From Devosia sp. SD17-2 (GTDB lineage Bacteria > Pseudomonadota > Alphaproteobacteria > Rhizobiales > Devosiaceae), in NCBI RefSeq assembly GCF_029201565.1, contig NZ_CP104002.1, positions 1,567,001-1,631,000 on the forward strand: DNA of 64,000 nt, written 5' to 3'. The translations under genes were made by a program, and so were the position numbers. The notes under the pieces were generated by a model. That model saw only the letters and a program-made list of their open reading frames with translations, had not been told where the DNA came from and did no database searches. Within the stretch, counting starts at the first letter, position 1. Each line of letters starts with the position of its first letter. Positions 9,701 through 16,981 of this stretch are shown one piece after another.

Positions 9701-10087
9701 ATCATGCTCTCGGCCAATGTGGGCGACGGGGCGGGCCCCGCGAGCCTTGATGCCGGGCATAGCGACAGCCTCGCCAAGCCGTTTGATCTCAACCAATTGC
9801 TGGACAAGATCGGGCGGCATCTCAAGCTCGAGTGGCGGTTTGCCGGGGAGAGGGCAGCGGGGGCTGCGGCGGACGCAGTCCTGCGCAATCCGGGGGCTGA
9901 GCATCTGCAGGAGCTGGCGAGCCTGGGGCAGATCGGCCATATCCGCGGCATCGAGGCGAAGCTGGCCGAGCTCGCGGCAGATCCGGCCAATGGGGCGCTG
10001 GTGGCGGCACTGCGAAAGCCGCTCGAGGCCTATGATTTTGAGGGGTATGCGGAAGTGCTGGAGGCAATTGGCCATGAGCCGGCTTGA
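6716..10087 (+). CDS. Hybrid histidine kinase with NCS1 permease-like sensor domain and Cys cluster
   Basis: A 1123-residue membrane sensor. Residues 1-480 resemble the NCS1 (cytosine/allantoin) permease family, with about 12 hydrophobic segments. A cysteine cluster (C502, C505, C517, C525, C528, C529, C535, C539) suggests a metal-binding knuckle. Two more membrane segments follow (about 575-645). Next come a HisKA domain with phospho-acceptor H685 (SHELRTPLN), a HATPase domain with N-box (LVNLLSNAIKF) and G-boxes (DSGSGIP, GLGLGLT), and a receiver domain with D971 (FLDIRMPG). The last 110 residues may be a divergent histidine phosphotransfer region. The ATG at 6716 is preferred over an upstream TTG at 6677. 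Its stop overlaps the start of the response regulator by 14 bases. The position opposite urtA suggests it senses urea or a related nitrogen compound, which is inference. An analogous transporter-kinase fusion is CbrA (SLC5 type). Confidence 0.85.
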   Translation: MARQRIIPIRRDYNRWVANQTLEDYALRFTAKSARRFSNDRISQTAIGAISFLALEAIGGAITLSYGTTNALIAIVIASIAILLVGVPIARYATRHGVDVDLLTRGASFGYIGSTITSLIYASFTFILFAIEASIMASALQLAFGLPLWIGYIVSALAVLPLVTHGIAMISRFQIVTQPIWIVLNILPFIFIAFMDWEKFDLWRAFGGLGQQEGAAGSFAPFEVAKFGAASAVILALMTQIGEQVDFLRFLPAEGAPKWRQKIGIFLAGAGWVIVGAPKLIAGSFLAVLALSVGVAPEQAAEPGYMYAVAFGYMIPNEFMALMLMAVFVVVSQLKINVMNAYAGSLAWSNFFSRLTHSHPGRVVWLLFNVAIALLLMELGIYRLLEETLGIFSIVAMAWLCSISADLFVNKPLGLAPPGIEFKRAHLYDINPVGVGSMLLSAVIALAAHFGAFGEMAAALAPYIALVVCFVASPAIAWATKGRYYLARKPRKSWAAKPSVTCSICEHPFEPEDMAWCPAYAAPICSLCCSLDARCHDMCKPHAHFRAQTHAVAATILPASAIEKLQTRLGRYGVSMGIAMGILAAILGLIYYFAIGAAPATAEVVGGTLLVVFFVFAVAAGIMTWFLVLAHDSRLVAEEESSRQNTLLLKEIDAHGRTDAELQRAMEKAEAANQAKSRYVVGLSHELRTPLNAVMGYAQILERDEGVPENRRGSVQVIRRSAEHLSGLIDGLLDISRIETGRLHVYSNEINIHDFLDQIVDMFRLQARAKGLEFRHERAKSLPLYVRTDEKRLRQILVNLLSNAIKFTSAGHVRFEVGYRLQVASFVVEDSGSGIPAAELPHVFEPFVRGEAEHNRFTPGLGLGLTITKLLTETLGGEISVSSTAGVGTRFQARLMLSKVERPAAHLSAAREIVGYKGAHRTILVVDDNLDHRELLRQMLTPLGFTVLTAEDGAACLAVLDIVRPDLYFLDIRMPGMSGWELAAALRSRAVGAPIIMLSANVGDGAGPASLDAGHSDSLAKPFDLNQLLDKIGRHLKLEWRFAGERAAGAAADAVLRNPGAEHLQELASLGQIGHIRGIEAKLAELAADPANGALVAALRKPLEAYDFEGYAEVLEAIGHEPA

Positions 10088-10982
10088 GAGGGATCAGGAC
10101 ATCGTCCTTCTGGTCGATGACAGCCCGGAATCGCTGGGTTTTGTCACGGCGGCGCTGGAGACGGCGGGGGTAACGGTGCTGGTGGCGCGCAGTGGGGAGG
10201 CGGCGCTAGGCATTGCGCAGCGGGTGACGCCCGATGTGGTGCTGATGGACGCGGTGATGCCGGGGCTCGACGGGTTCGAAACCTGCCGCCAGCTCAAGGC
10301 CATGGCGACCCTGACCCATGTGCCGGTGATCTTCATGACCGGGCTGACCGAGACCGAGCATATCATCCATGCGCTCGAAAGCGGGGGCGTGGATTATCTC
10401 AGTAAGCCCATCAATGTCGATGAACTGCGGGCGCGGATCCGGGTGCATCTGGCCAATGCACGGCGGGCGCAGAGCGCGCGGATTGCGCTGGATGCAGCCG
10501 GACGGCATCTGGTGGCGTTCGATGAAGCCGGGGGCGTGATGTGGTCGACGCCGCAGGCCAATCGGCTGCTCGAGCGCTCGGGCATGGATGGGGCGGGGCA
10601 GGCGGAGATGGCGCAAAGGTTTGCGCTTTGGCTCAAGGGGAATCCCGGCCATGGCGGCGGGTTCGAGCTGTCGCTGCCCGAGGCGCCGCTGTTGCAGTTT
10701 TCATTCCTCGGGATTGTGGGGGGCGCGGAATATCTCTTCCGGCTGGCGGGAGCGCAGGCGGCGGGGCAGGAGGACGCGCTGCGGCAGCGTTTTGGGCTGA
10801 CCAATCGCGAGAGCGAAGTGTTGCTGTGGATCGCGCGGGGCAAGTCGAACAAGGATATCGGCGATATTCTGGGGCTCAGCCCGCGCACGGTGAACAAGCA
10901 TCTCGAGCAGGTCTACACCAAGCTGGGGGTCGAGAACCGGGCCTCGGCGGCGATCAAGGCGCTGCAGGTGCTGCCGACATAG
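10074..10982 (+). CDS. LuxR/NarL-type response regulator partnered with the permease-like kinase
   Basis: A 302-residue transcription factor. The receiver domain (residues 8-125) has the acidic pair DD near residue 15, phospho-acceptor D59 (VVLMDAVMPG) and the conserved Lys in YLSKPINVDEL. A middle segment of about 100 residues has no clear family. The C-terminal LuxR-type helix-turn-helix (about 236-296) contains TNRESEVLLWIARGKSNKDI and VNKHLEQVYTKLG. The ATG lies inside the 3' end of the kinase gene, so the two are co-translated and form a cognate pair. The likely target is the divergent urtABCDE promoter; this is inference from neighbourhood and the palindrome at 6566. Confidence 0.88.
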   Translation: MSRLERDQDIVLLVDDSPESLGFVTAALETAGVTVLVARSGEAALGIAQRVTPDVVLMDAVMPGLDGFETCRQLKAMATLTHVPVIFMTGLTETEHIIHALESGGVDYLSKPINVDELRARIRVHLANARRAQSARIALDAAGRHLVAFDEAGGVMWSTPQANRLLERSGMDGAGQAEMAQRFALWLKGNPGHGGGFELSLPEAPLLQFSFLGIVGGAEYLFRLAGAQAAGQEDALRQRFGLTNRESEVLLWIARGKSNKDIGDILGLSPRTVNKHLEQVYTKLGVENRASAAIKALQVLPT

Positions 10983-11339
10983 CGCGACAGCTTGGCGCTA
11001 TTGGGTGACAATATGGGGAACCCAACCGCTCCTCTGCCGTTGAACTGGCGAACTGCACATCAGCAGTACGGCTAGCGGCGAACCGATCTCCTCCCCGGAT
11101 CGCCATCATGGTCGGCGGTGGCGCGAAGGCTGACGCTCCTTCGATGTGACCCCGATGGGGCGCGGAACCAAGGTTCCGCGCCTTCTTTATTTTGGGTGGA
11201 TTCAGTATAGTTTTAACAAATCGGTTAATGCGGCTTAAACGCCGAATGTTATTGAATTTTTCGTGATAAAACTTTGGGGCGTAACTTCTGTTCTTCTTTG
11301 TAGCGACCAAAATCGCTCTGGTCCCAAAGGAGAAGAATC
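10983..11339. other. 357-base intergenic region
   Basis: No gene is visible. The first 175 bases are GC-rich and end in a strong terminator (11159-11192). The last 145 bases are clearly AT-richer, with repeated TTAA sequences (near 11210-11240), and probably hold the promoter of the glycine-rich protein gene. An AAAGGAG Shine-Dalgarno stands seven bases before its ATG. Confidence 0.5.
11159..11192 (+). terminator. Terminator downstream of the response regulator
   Basis: A perfect 11-bp stem, GGCGCGGAACC with GGTTCCGCGCC around an AA spacer, is followed by TTCTTTATTTT. It lies 177 bases after the regulator stop codon. Confidence 0.85.
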
Positions 11340-12164
11340 ATGAAAATTTTTTCGAGAACGCTTCTGTCACTGGCCTTGCTTTCTGGTGTGTCGTTGCCGG
11401 CGCAGGCGCAGTCCCTGCTGGGTATTATCGGTGGTGAGGGCGAGAGTGCCCTGATTACTCTGGGTTCGGGGGACGCTTCCTCTTCCGGGCTGATCAATCT
11501 GGGCGTCGGAGGCGATAATCTTGTCGACCTCAATGTGGGCGGTTCCCAGCCTATTGCCGGGGCGACTGTCGGCGTGGGCGGCGGCAGCCTTGTCGATGCC
11601 AATGTCAATCTGCTCAACGGCGCGGCCAATGTCGACGCCACGGTCGGCGGTCCACGGCTGGTTGATGTCGATATCGGCATCGGCGGCGGTGGTAACGGTG
11701 GCGGCGGCGGCGGTGGCAACGGCGGCGGCGGAGGCGGTGGTGGAGACGGCGGCTCCGGTGGTGGCGGCGGCAACGGCGGCGGTGGCGGCAATGGCGGCGG
11801 CGGCAACGGTGGGGGTGGCGGCGGGCTGCCGATTGCCTCGACCAATTCCAGCGGCGGTGGCGGTGGATCGGCGGCCTGTGTCGGCACGCAGCCACGGCAG
11901 TTGGAACGCCTGATCCGCGACACGCGGATTGACGGGTCCTGGCAGCGGGCCAGCAATGTGGCCATCCAGCGGGTTGCCATCTGTCCGGAAGTCCAGACCT
12001 GGCTGGCATCGGCGCTGAGCAGCACCGGTCTGGGGCAGAACCTGCAGGCTGCGATCGGCAGCGATCCGCTGCTCAACGCCTCGATCAGTCGCTCGAGCTA
12101 CAGCCCGTCGCGGGTGTTTGCGGTCAACCGCAGCGGCAACCAGTTGACGGTTTTCGTCTACTAA
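11340..12164 (+). CDS. Secreted glycine-rich repeat protein
   Basis: A 274-residue protein with a clear signal peptide (residues 1-23, cleavage at AQA-Q). Residues 45-113 contain imperfect repeats built on LVDLNVGG, LVDANVN and LVDVDIG with spaced glycines, suggestive of a beta-solenoid or adhesin-like fold. Residues 114-162 are almost pure glycine interrupted by Asn, Asp and Ser. A globular C-terminal part (about 178-274) has one Cys near each end (ACVGTQPRQL and VAICPEV) and ends in the hydrophobic run QLTVFVY. It is a monocistronic gene with its own Shine-Dalgarno and terminator. I recognise no enzyme motif; a surface or matrix protein is a guess. Confidence 0.75.
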   Translation: MKIFSRTLLSLALLSGVSLPAQAQSLLGIIGGEGESALITLGSGDASSSGLINLGVGGDNLVDLNVGGSQPIAGATVGVGGGSLVDANVNLLNGAANVDATVGGPRLVDVDIGIGGGGNGGGGGGGNGGGGGGGGDGGSGGGGGNGGGGGNGGGGNGGGGGGLPIASTNSSGGGGGSAACVGTQPRQLERLIRDTRIDGSWQRASNVAIQRVAICPEVQTWLASALSSTGLGQNLQAAIGSDPLLNASISRSSYSPSRVFAVNRSGNQLTVFVY

Positions 12165-12210
12165 TCTTCGGAAGAAGGTCGTGTGATGCGGCCTCTTTCT
12201 TTCCAGAGCA

Positions 12211-12244
12211 CGCCTGGCGGCAAAGGGGCCGCCAGGCGTTTTTT
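12211..12244 (+). terminator. Terminator after the glycine-rich protein gene
   Basis: Perfect 11-bp stem CGCCTGGCGGC with GCCGCCAGGCG, loop AAAGGG, then a run of six T. Confidence 0.9.
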
Positions 12245-12320
12245 ATCTCACGGCGCTGATCGCCTGAATGGGAAAGGTGCATCAGCGGCCGGGCGCATCG
12301 GACCAACCGATTGAGGAAAA

Positions 12321-12347
12321 GCCCCGCCAATGTGGCGGGGCCTTTTT
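12321..12347. terminator. Terminator downstream of sodC
   Basis: GCCCCGCC and GGCGGGGC flank an AATGT loop, with CTTTTTG on the plus strand and TTTTCC on the minus strand. It sits five bases beyond the sodC stop codon and could act in both directions. Confidence 0.8.
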
Positions 12348-12351
12348 GTCG

Positions 12352-12876
12352 TCAGGGGGCAGGGGCGGCCTCGACCATGGCGCAGAGGACGCGGTCACCG
12401 GAATTGCCTGATGGGTCGGTCACCTGATCGTCGGCACTGGCATGGATAATGAGCGCGGTGCCGTCTTCGTCAAAGACATAACCCTCGTCCCCCTCGGTCA
12501 GGGAGATCGACGCGGACGTCACCTCGAACTCAGAGAGGCCATCGGCGCCGGCGGTGATATTGGGCAGGTCGCCGGCGTGGGGGCCGGCGTCATTTTCGAG
12601 GCCGTGCTGGTGGTCAGTCGGATTGAAGTGGTCGCCGGCGCTTTCAAACTTGGTCGCGGAATCGCAATTTCCGGTCGTGTGGAAGTGGATGCCGTGTTCA
12701 CCTTCACTGAGGCCAGAGGCGGAGCCGGAGAGGGTGACCGATCCTTCGCCCTGCGTGAGGGTGACAGTGCCCGCCTCCGCGCCATCCTGATTGATGAAGG
12801 TGCCCATGGCTTCCTGGGCAAGGGTTGGGGTCGCAAGCAGCAGGCTGGCCAGCGAGATTCTGAGGAAAGTGCGCAT
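12352..12876 (-). CDS. sodC: Periplasmic Cu/Zn superoxide dismutase
   Basis: A 174-residue enzyme that converts superoxide to oxygen and hydrogen peroxide in the periplasm. A signal peptide covers residues 1-20 (cleaved near LAQ). The metal ligands are visible: HGIHFH holds the first copper histidines, the DHFNPTDHQHG region and the GPHAGDLPNI segment supply bridging and zinc ligands, and ALIIHASADD supplies the last copper His. Two cysteines (GNCDS and RVLCAM) make the conserved disulfide. The ATG at 12876 was chosen over an upstream extension to 13014 because it directly starts the signal peptide. It is divergent from the molybdoenzyme gene. Confidence 0.93.
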   Translation of the reverse strand: MRTFLRISLASLLLATPTLAQEAMGTFINQDGAEAGTVTLTQGEGSVTLSGSASGLSEGEHGIHFHTTGNCDSATKFESAGDHFNPTDHQHGLENDAGPHAGDLPNITAGADGLSEFEVTSASISLTEGDEGYVFDEDGTALIIHASADDQVTDPSGNSGDRVLCAMVEAAPAP

Positions 12877-13020
12877 GGTATAACTCCGTGTTGCAGTGGT
12901 AGCCCAACGACGGCGGTGCCGTGCCGTTCCGGAAAGTGAAGCATTTAGCTCCAGTGCTAACTTGCTTTGAGAAAGCTCTCCCGTGACAATGGCGCGAACA
13001 GTTTCGGGGAGCATGTGTTC

Positions 13021-15189
13021 GTGGCCGATACCAGCACAATTGTCGGGGGAGGCCCCAAGAAGGTGCTCTATACCCTGTCCACCATCACGCGGATGGGGGT
13101 GGGCAAGTCCGCCAAGGCCTTAACCTCGAAGAACGCCTGCAAGGCCTGTGCCTATGGCATGGGCGGCCAGCGCGGTGGCATGACCAATGAGCTCGATGAG
13201 TTTCCCTCGGTCTGCAACAAAAGCGTGCAGGCGCAATCGACCGATATCCAGCCGCCGATCCCGCATGAGATCTTCGAGCATACGATCGCCGACCTCAGTG
13301 AGCTGAGCGGCAAGGAAATGGAGCATCTGGGCCGCCTCGGGGTGCCGCTGTTCCGGCGCGCTGGCTCGGAGCGGTTCGAGCCCATCGGCTGGGAGGAAGC
13401 GCTAGACCATGCCGCAGGGCGGCTGGCCGAAACCGACCCCCAGCGGAGTTTCTTTTACTCCTCGGGTCGCTCGTCCAACGAGGCCGGATTTCTGTTCCAG
13501 CTGCTGGCGCGCGCCTGTGGCACCAATAACGTCAACAACTGCTCCTATTATTGCCATCAGGCGACGAGTGAAGGGCTGGCCACCACGATCGGCAAAGGCA
13601 CGTCGACGGTCGAGCTCGAGGATCTGACGGGCACCGACCTGATCTTTGTGATCGGCGCCAATCCTTCGTCAAACCACCCGCGCTTCATTCATATGCTCAA
13701 GAACTGCCGCGAGCGGGGCGGGCAGGTGATTGTCATCAATCCTGCCAAGGAGCCGGGACTGGTGAAATTCGCCGTCCCGAAATCGCCGATGTCCATGCTC
13801 AAGGGCGGCAGTGAGATCGCCTCGGACTATCTGCAGCCGCGGATCGGTTCTGACATCGCCTTGTTCAAGGGGCTGGCCAAGGCAGTGCTCGAGCAGGGCA
13901 GCGAAGACCGGAACTTCATCGCCGCCCATGGCGCGGACTTCTCGGCGTTTCGGGAGGACCTCGATGGGCTTGGCTGGGACGAGATTACCGCGGCCTGCGG
14001 GCTTTCGCGCGACGAGATCAGCCGGGTCGCGGCTGCCTATGGACGGGCGCAGAACGCAGTTTTCGCCTGGGGCATGGGCATGACGCACCATGTCCATGGT
14101 GTCGCCAATGTGGAAGCCATCGCCAATCTGGCGCTGCTGCGCGGCATGATCGGGAAGCCTTATGCAGGGCTCTTGCCGCTGCGCGGGCACTCAAATGTGC
14201 AGGGGATCGGCACCATTGGCGTCAAGCCCGTGCTGGCGAGAGACGTGCTGGCCAAGATGGAAGCGGCGTTCGGGATAAAATTCCCCGAGGAGAAGGGGCT
14301 CGATACCATGGCCTGCCTCAAGCGGGCCGAGGCCGGGGAGGTCGATGCGGCCGTGATCATGGGCGGCAATCTCTGGGCGGCGACGCCGGACACGGCGTTT
14401 TCAACCCGGGCCATGGGGGCGATCGGGTTCAAGCTCTTTCTCACCACGACACTCAACCAGGGCCATGTGCATGGATTGGGCGATGGCGAGGTGATGATCC
14501 TGCCGGTGACGGCACGCGACGAGGAATGGGAGCCGACCACCCAGGAATCGATGTTCAACTTCGTACGCCTCTCGGATGGCGGCATTTGCCGGATCGACAC
14601 CGTGCGACCGGAAAGCTGGATCCTGGGGCAGCTGGGAAAACGGGTGCTGGCGAATTCGCCCATCGATTTCGAGGCATTTGCCGAACACGCGAAAATCCGC
14701 GATGCGATCGCAGCGATCGTACCGGGAATGGAGGAGCTGGCCGATATCGACGTGGCCAAACGCGAATTCCATATCCGCAACCGCGTCATGCATGTGCCCG
14801 AGTTCGGAACGGTGGATGGACGGGCCCATTTCGTGGTCACGGATATTCCCAAGGTCGAGCCGGGCAAATTGATGCTGGCCTCGGTGCGCAGCGAGGGGCA
14901 GTTCAACTCGATCATCTATGAGGAAACGGACAGCTATCGCGGCAAAGCGGGACGCTATTCGATCTTCCTCAATGGCGAGGACATGGCCGAACGCGGGCTG
15001 GTCGAGGGACAGAAGGTTCGGGTGAACTCAGACGTCGGCAGGATGGAAGGGGTGGCGACGCTCTTTGACCTGCCGCGCGGCTCGGTGCTGGCCTATTATC
15101 CGGAAGCCAATGTGCTCGTCGGCACCGCGGTAGATCCCCGCAGCAAGACACCAGCCTTTAAATCGGTGCCGGTTACCGTGACAGCTTGA
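13021..15189 (+). CDS. FdhF/YdeP-family molybdopterin oxidoreductase
   Basis: A protein of about 722 residues of the formate-dehydrogenase-like molybdopterin superfamily, YdeP branch. An N-terminal iron-sulfur-type cysteine set (NACKACAYGMGG, then PSVCNKS) is followed by the molybdopterin domain. CSYYCHQATSEG carries the likely Mo-ligand Cys, and the motifs IGANPSSNHPR and INPAKEPG follow. The molydopterin dinucleotide-binding domain forms the last 110 residues. The physiological substrate of this branch is not established; E. coli YdeP is linked to acid resistance. The start is uncertain: GTG at 13021 or 13015, both behind a GGGGA, are more likely than TTG at 12967. The protein appears cytoplasmic, with no Tat signal. 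Confidence 0.85.
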   Translation: MADTSTIVGGGPKKVLYTLSTITRMGVGKSAKALTSKNACKACAYGMGGQRGGMTNELDEFPSVCNKSVQAQSTDIQPPIPHEIFEHTIADLSELSGKEMEHLGRLGVPLFRRAGSERFEPIGWEEALDHAAGRLAETDPQRSFFYSSGRSSNEAGFLFQLLARACGTNNVNNCSYYCHQATSEGLATTIGKGTSTVELEDLTGTDLIFVIGANPSSNHPRFIHMLKNCRERGGQVIVINPAKEPGLVKFAVPKSPMSMLKGGSEIASDYLQPRIGSDIALFKGLAKAVLEQGSEDRNFIAAHGADFSAFREDLDGLGWDEITAACGLSRDEISRVAAAYGRAQNAVFAWGMGMTHHVHGVANVEAIANLALLRGMIGKPYAGLLPLRGHSNVQGIGTIGVKPVLARDVLAKMEAAFGIKFPEEKGLDTMACLKRAEAGEVDAAVIMGGNLWAATPDTAFSTRAMGAIGFKLFLTTTLNQGHVHGLGDGEVMILPVTARDEEWEPTTQESMFNFVRLSDGGICRIDTVRPESWILGQLGKRVLANSPIDFEAFAEHAKIRDAIAAIVPGMEELADIDVAKREFHIRNRVMHVPEFGTVDGRAHFVVTDIPKVEPGKLMLASVRSEGQFNSIIYEETDSYRGKAGRYSIFLNGEDMAERGLVEGQKVRVNSDVGRMEGVATLFDLPRGSVLAYYPEANVLVGTAVDPRSKTPAFKSVPVTVTA

Positions 15190-15190
15190 A

Positions 15191-15218
15191 CAATATTAGC
15201 TCCTGTCGATTAATATTG
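15191..15218. promoter_or_regulatory. AT-rich inverted repeat upstream of the GGDEF gene
   Basis: CAATATTA and TAATATTG form a perfect 8-bp inverted repeat with a 12-base spacer. It begins two bases after the molybdoenzyme stop codon and ends 73 bases before the GGDEF gene. It stands out in GC-rich surroundings. It could be an operator or a weak terminator without a T-run. Confidence 0.35.
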
Positions 15219-15291
15219 ATCGCAAGGAAGTGGTGTGGACTTTGCCTTTTGATTAGATGACGCGTTAAATCTCTCTTGAGGGGAGAGGCGA

Positions 15292-16878
15292 GTGACTTCT
15301 GGCAACGACACGATCCTTGTCAAACGAGCCATGGCCTGTTGGGAGAACGGGCGTATTGGCAAGTCCAGCGCCGGGCTGGTCGAAGCGCGGTCCATCCGCG
15401 ATGAGGCTCTGCGGACTGGTGATCTGCGCGCCCTCGCCGAGGCCAATCGCTGCATAGGCTGGTTCTGTCTGCAGCTGGGCTATTGCGACGAGGGCCTGGC
15501 GGCCGCCCATGAGGCCCGCAATTTTTACGCCGGGCGGGACGATCACTGGAGGCATGCGCTGTCTCTTGCGGTCTATTCATGGCTGTTGGCTGAAGCCGGA
15601 TTGAGCGACCTGGCCTTTGAAAGTGCCTCGGAAGCCGCCGTCATTGCGGCGCGAACCGACGACAAGGCGCTCAATGCCTTCGCCATGAACTGCAAGGCGG
15701 TGGCTCTGGTGATCTGTCACGAGATGACGCTGGCGCTGTCGGTGCTTGATGATGCCATGGCCCTTGCCGCTCAGTCAGGCGACGGCAGCACGGTGGCACT
15801 GACCCATATCAATCAAGGTTACGCCAAGCTGTTCCTCAGTGAGCAACTAGCAGGGACGGACCGCGAGGCGGCTGACAAGCTTCTCTGTGCGGCGGCGGCG
15901 GCCAGCCACAAGGGTGCTGACGCTGCCCGCGCAATCGGTGACCTCTGGAACCTGCGCGTCGCGCTGGCGAACGCGGCGGAAATGTACGCCGCCTGCGGTG
16001 AGCTGACGCTGTCACAGGTCTGCATCGAGGAATATGAGACGCTCGTGACCGAACTCGGTCCGCGCGAACGCGTCCATTACCTCTGCAGCAAGAGCGATAT
16101 CCACGCCCATATGGGTGACTACCACAAGGTGATGGAGTTGATGCTGGAGGCTCGTGAAGTTGTGTTCACAGTCGCCAATCACGACGGAAAGATCAATACG
16201 CTCAAGCGCCTGGCGGATGTCAGCGCCAAGACGGGGAGTTACGAGGACGCCTATAATTATCACCGCGCCTATCATGACGCGGTCATGGCCGATCATGGCG
16301 AGACGTCGCGCCGCCGCGCCCATGCGCTTGATCGACAGCTGGAGAACGACAAGCTGAGGGAGAGAGCGGCGGCGCTCGAGATACAGGCGGGAGAGGATGG
16401 CCTGACCGGCATCCCCAACCGCCGCGCGTTCGACCAAGCTTTTGCCGGGCTGGCGCATCGCGAGGGCGTCGTTGGCATCCTCGATATCGACTATTTCAAG
16501 CAGGTCAATGACAGCTACTCCCACCTTGTGGGAGACAAGGTGCTGATCCGGATCGCCAATATCCTTCACCGGTTCGATCCCTCCCTGAGGGCCTTCCGCT
16601 TCGGCGGAGAGGAGTTTGGCCTCGTCTTCGACAGGCTTGGGCTCGAACATGCCGAGCCGATTTGCCAACGCCTCGTCGATACGATCCGCACCACTTCCTT
16701 TGCCGATCTCGCACCGGGCCTCAGCGTTACCGTCAGTATCGGGTTGGCGCATTCGGGCGTGCTTTCAGGCAGCCCGCTTCTCGCCGAGGCAGACCGCAGG
16801 CTTTACGTGGCCAAGAAAATGGGCCGCGACCGGGTCATCGCCGACGGGCGATCCTCCATTACCGTTGCCGCAGAGTGA
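15292..16878 (+). CDS. Diguanylate cyclase with N-terminal TPR-like region
   Basis: A 528-residue GGDEF protein expected to make cyclic di-GMP from two GTP. Residues 1-345 are Ala-rich paired helices resembling TPR repeats. A coiled-coil-like segment (about 340-365) leads into the GGDEF domain, which begins at DGLTGIPNRRAFD. The active-site signature is GGEEF at 438-442, and DIDYFKQVND supplies the metal-binding aspartate. The RxxD inhibitory site normally just before the signature is absent, so product inhibition at that site is unlikely. There are no membrane segments. The GTG start follows GAGGGGAGAGGC. The protein is probably cytosolic, with TPR-mediated partner sensing. Confidence 0.88.
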   Translation: MTSGNDTILVKRAMACWENGRIGKSSAGLVEARSIRDEALRTGDLRALAEANRCIGWFCLQLGYCDEGLAAAHEARNFYAGRDDHWRHALSLAVYSWLLAEAGLSDLAFESASEAAVIAARTDDKALNAFAMNCKAVALVICHEMTLALSVLDDAMALAAQSGDGSTVALTHINQGYAKLFLSEQLAGTDREAADKLLCAAAAASHKGADAARAIGDLWNLRVALANAAEMYAACGELTLSQVCIEEYETLVTELGPRERVHYLCSKSDIHAHMGDYHKVMELMLEAREVVFTVANHDGKINTLKRLADVSAKTGSYEDAYNYHRAYHDAVMADHGETSRRRAHALDRQLENDKLRERAAALEIQAGEDGLTGIPNRRAFDQAFAGLAHREGVVGILDIDYFKQVNDSYSHLVGDKVLIRIANILHRFDPSLRAFRFGGEEFGLVFDRLGLEHAEPICQRLVDTIRTTSFADLAPGLSVTVSIGLAHSGVLSGSPLLAEADRRLYVAKKMGRDRVIADGRSSITVAAE

Positions 16879-16932
16879 CATGGCGGAAGCCTTGAGCTGG
16901 TGGCCGGTGGCGATGGGCTGATCACACAAGCA

Positions 16933-16959
16933 AACACCTCCCCGAAACGAGGAGGTGTT
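16933..16959. terminator. Possible terminator between the GGDEF and permease genes
   Basis: AACACCTCC and GGAGGTGTT form a perfect 9-bp stem around a 9-base loop between two converging genes. The flanks are only modestly T-rich, so function is uncertain. Confidence 0.45.
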
Positions 16960-16981
16960 GCATTGCGCAGGGGGGCGGAAA

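Noticed and set aside
11205..11245. CtrA-like TTAA pairs upstream of the glycine-rich gene
   Set aside because: The spacings are eight and six bases, not the seven of the CtrA consensus.
11681..11830. GGC-rich tract as a structural DNA or minisatellite element
   Set aside because: It is in frame and encodes the polyglycine spacer of a normal secreted protein, so coding is a sufficient explanation.
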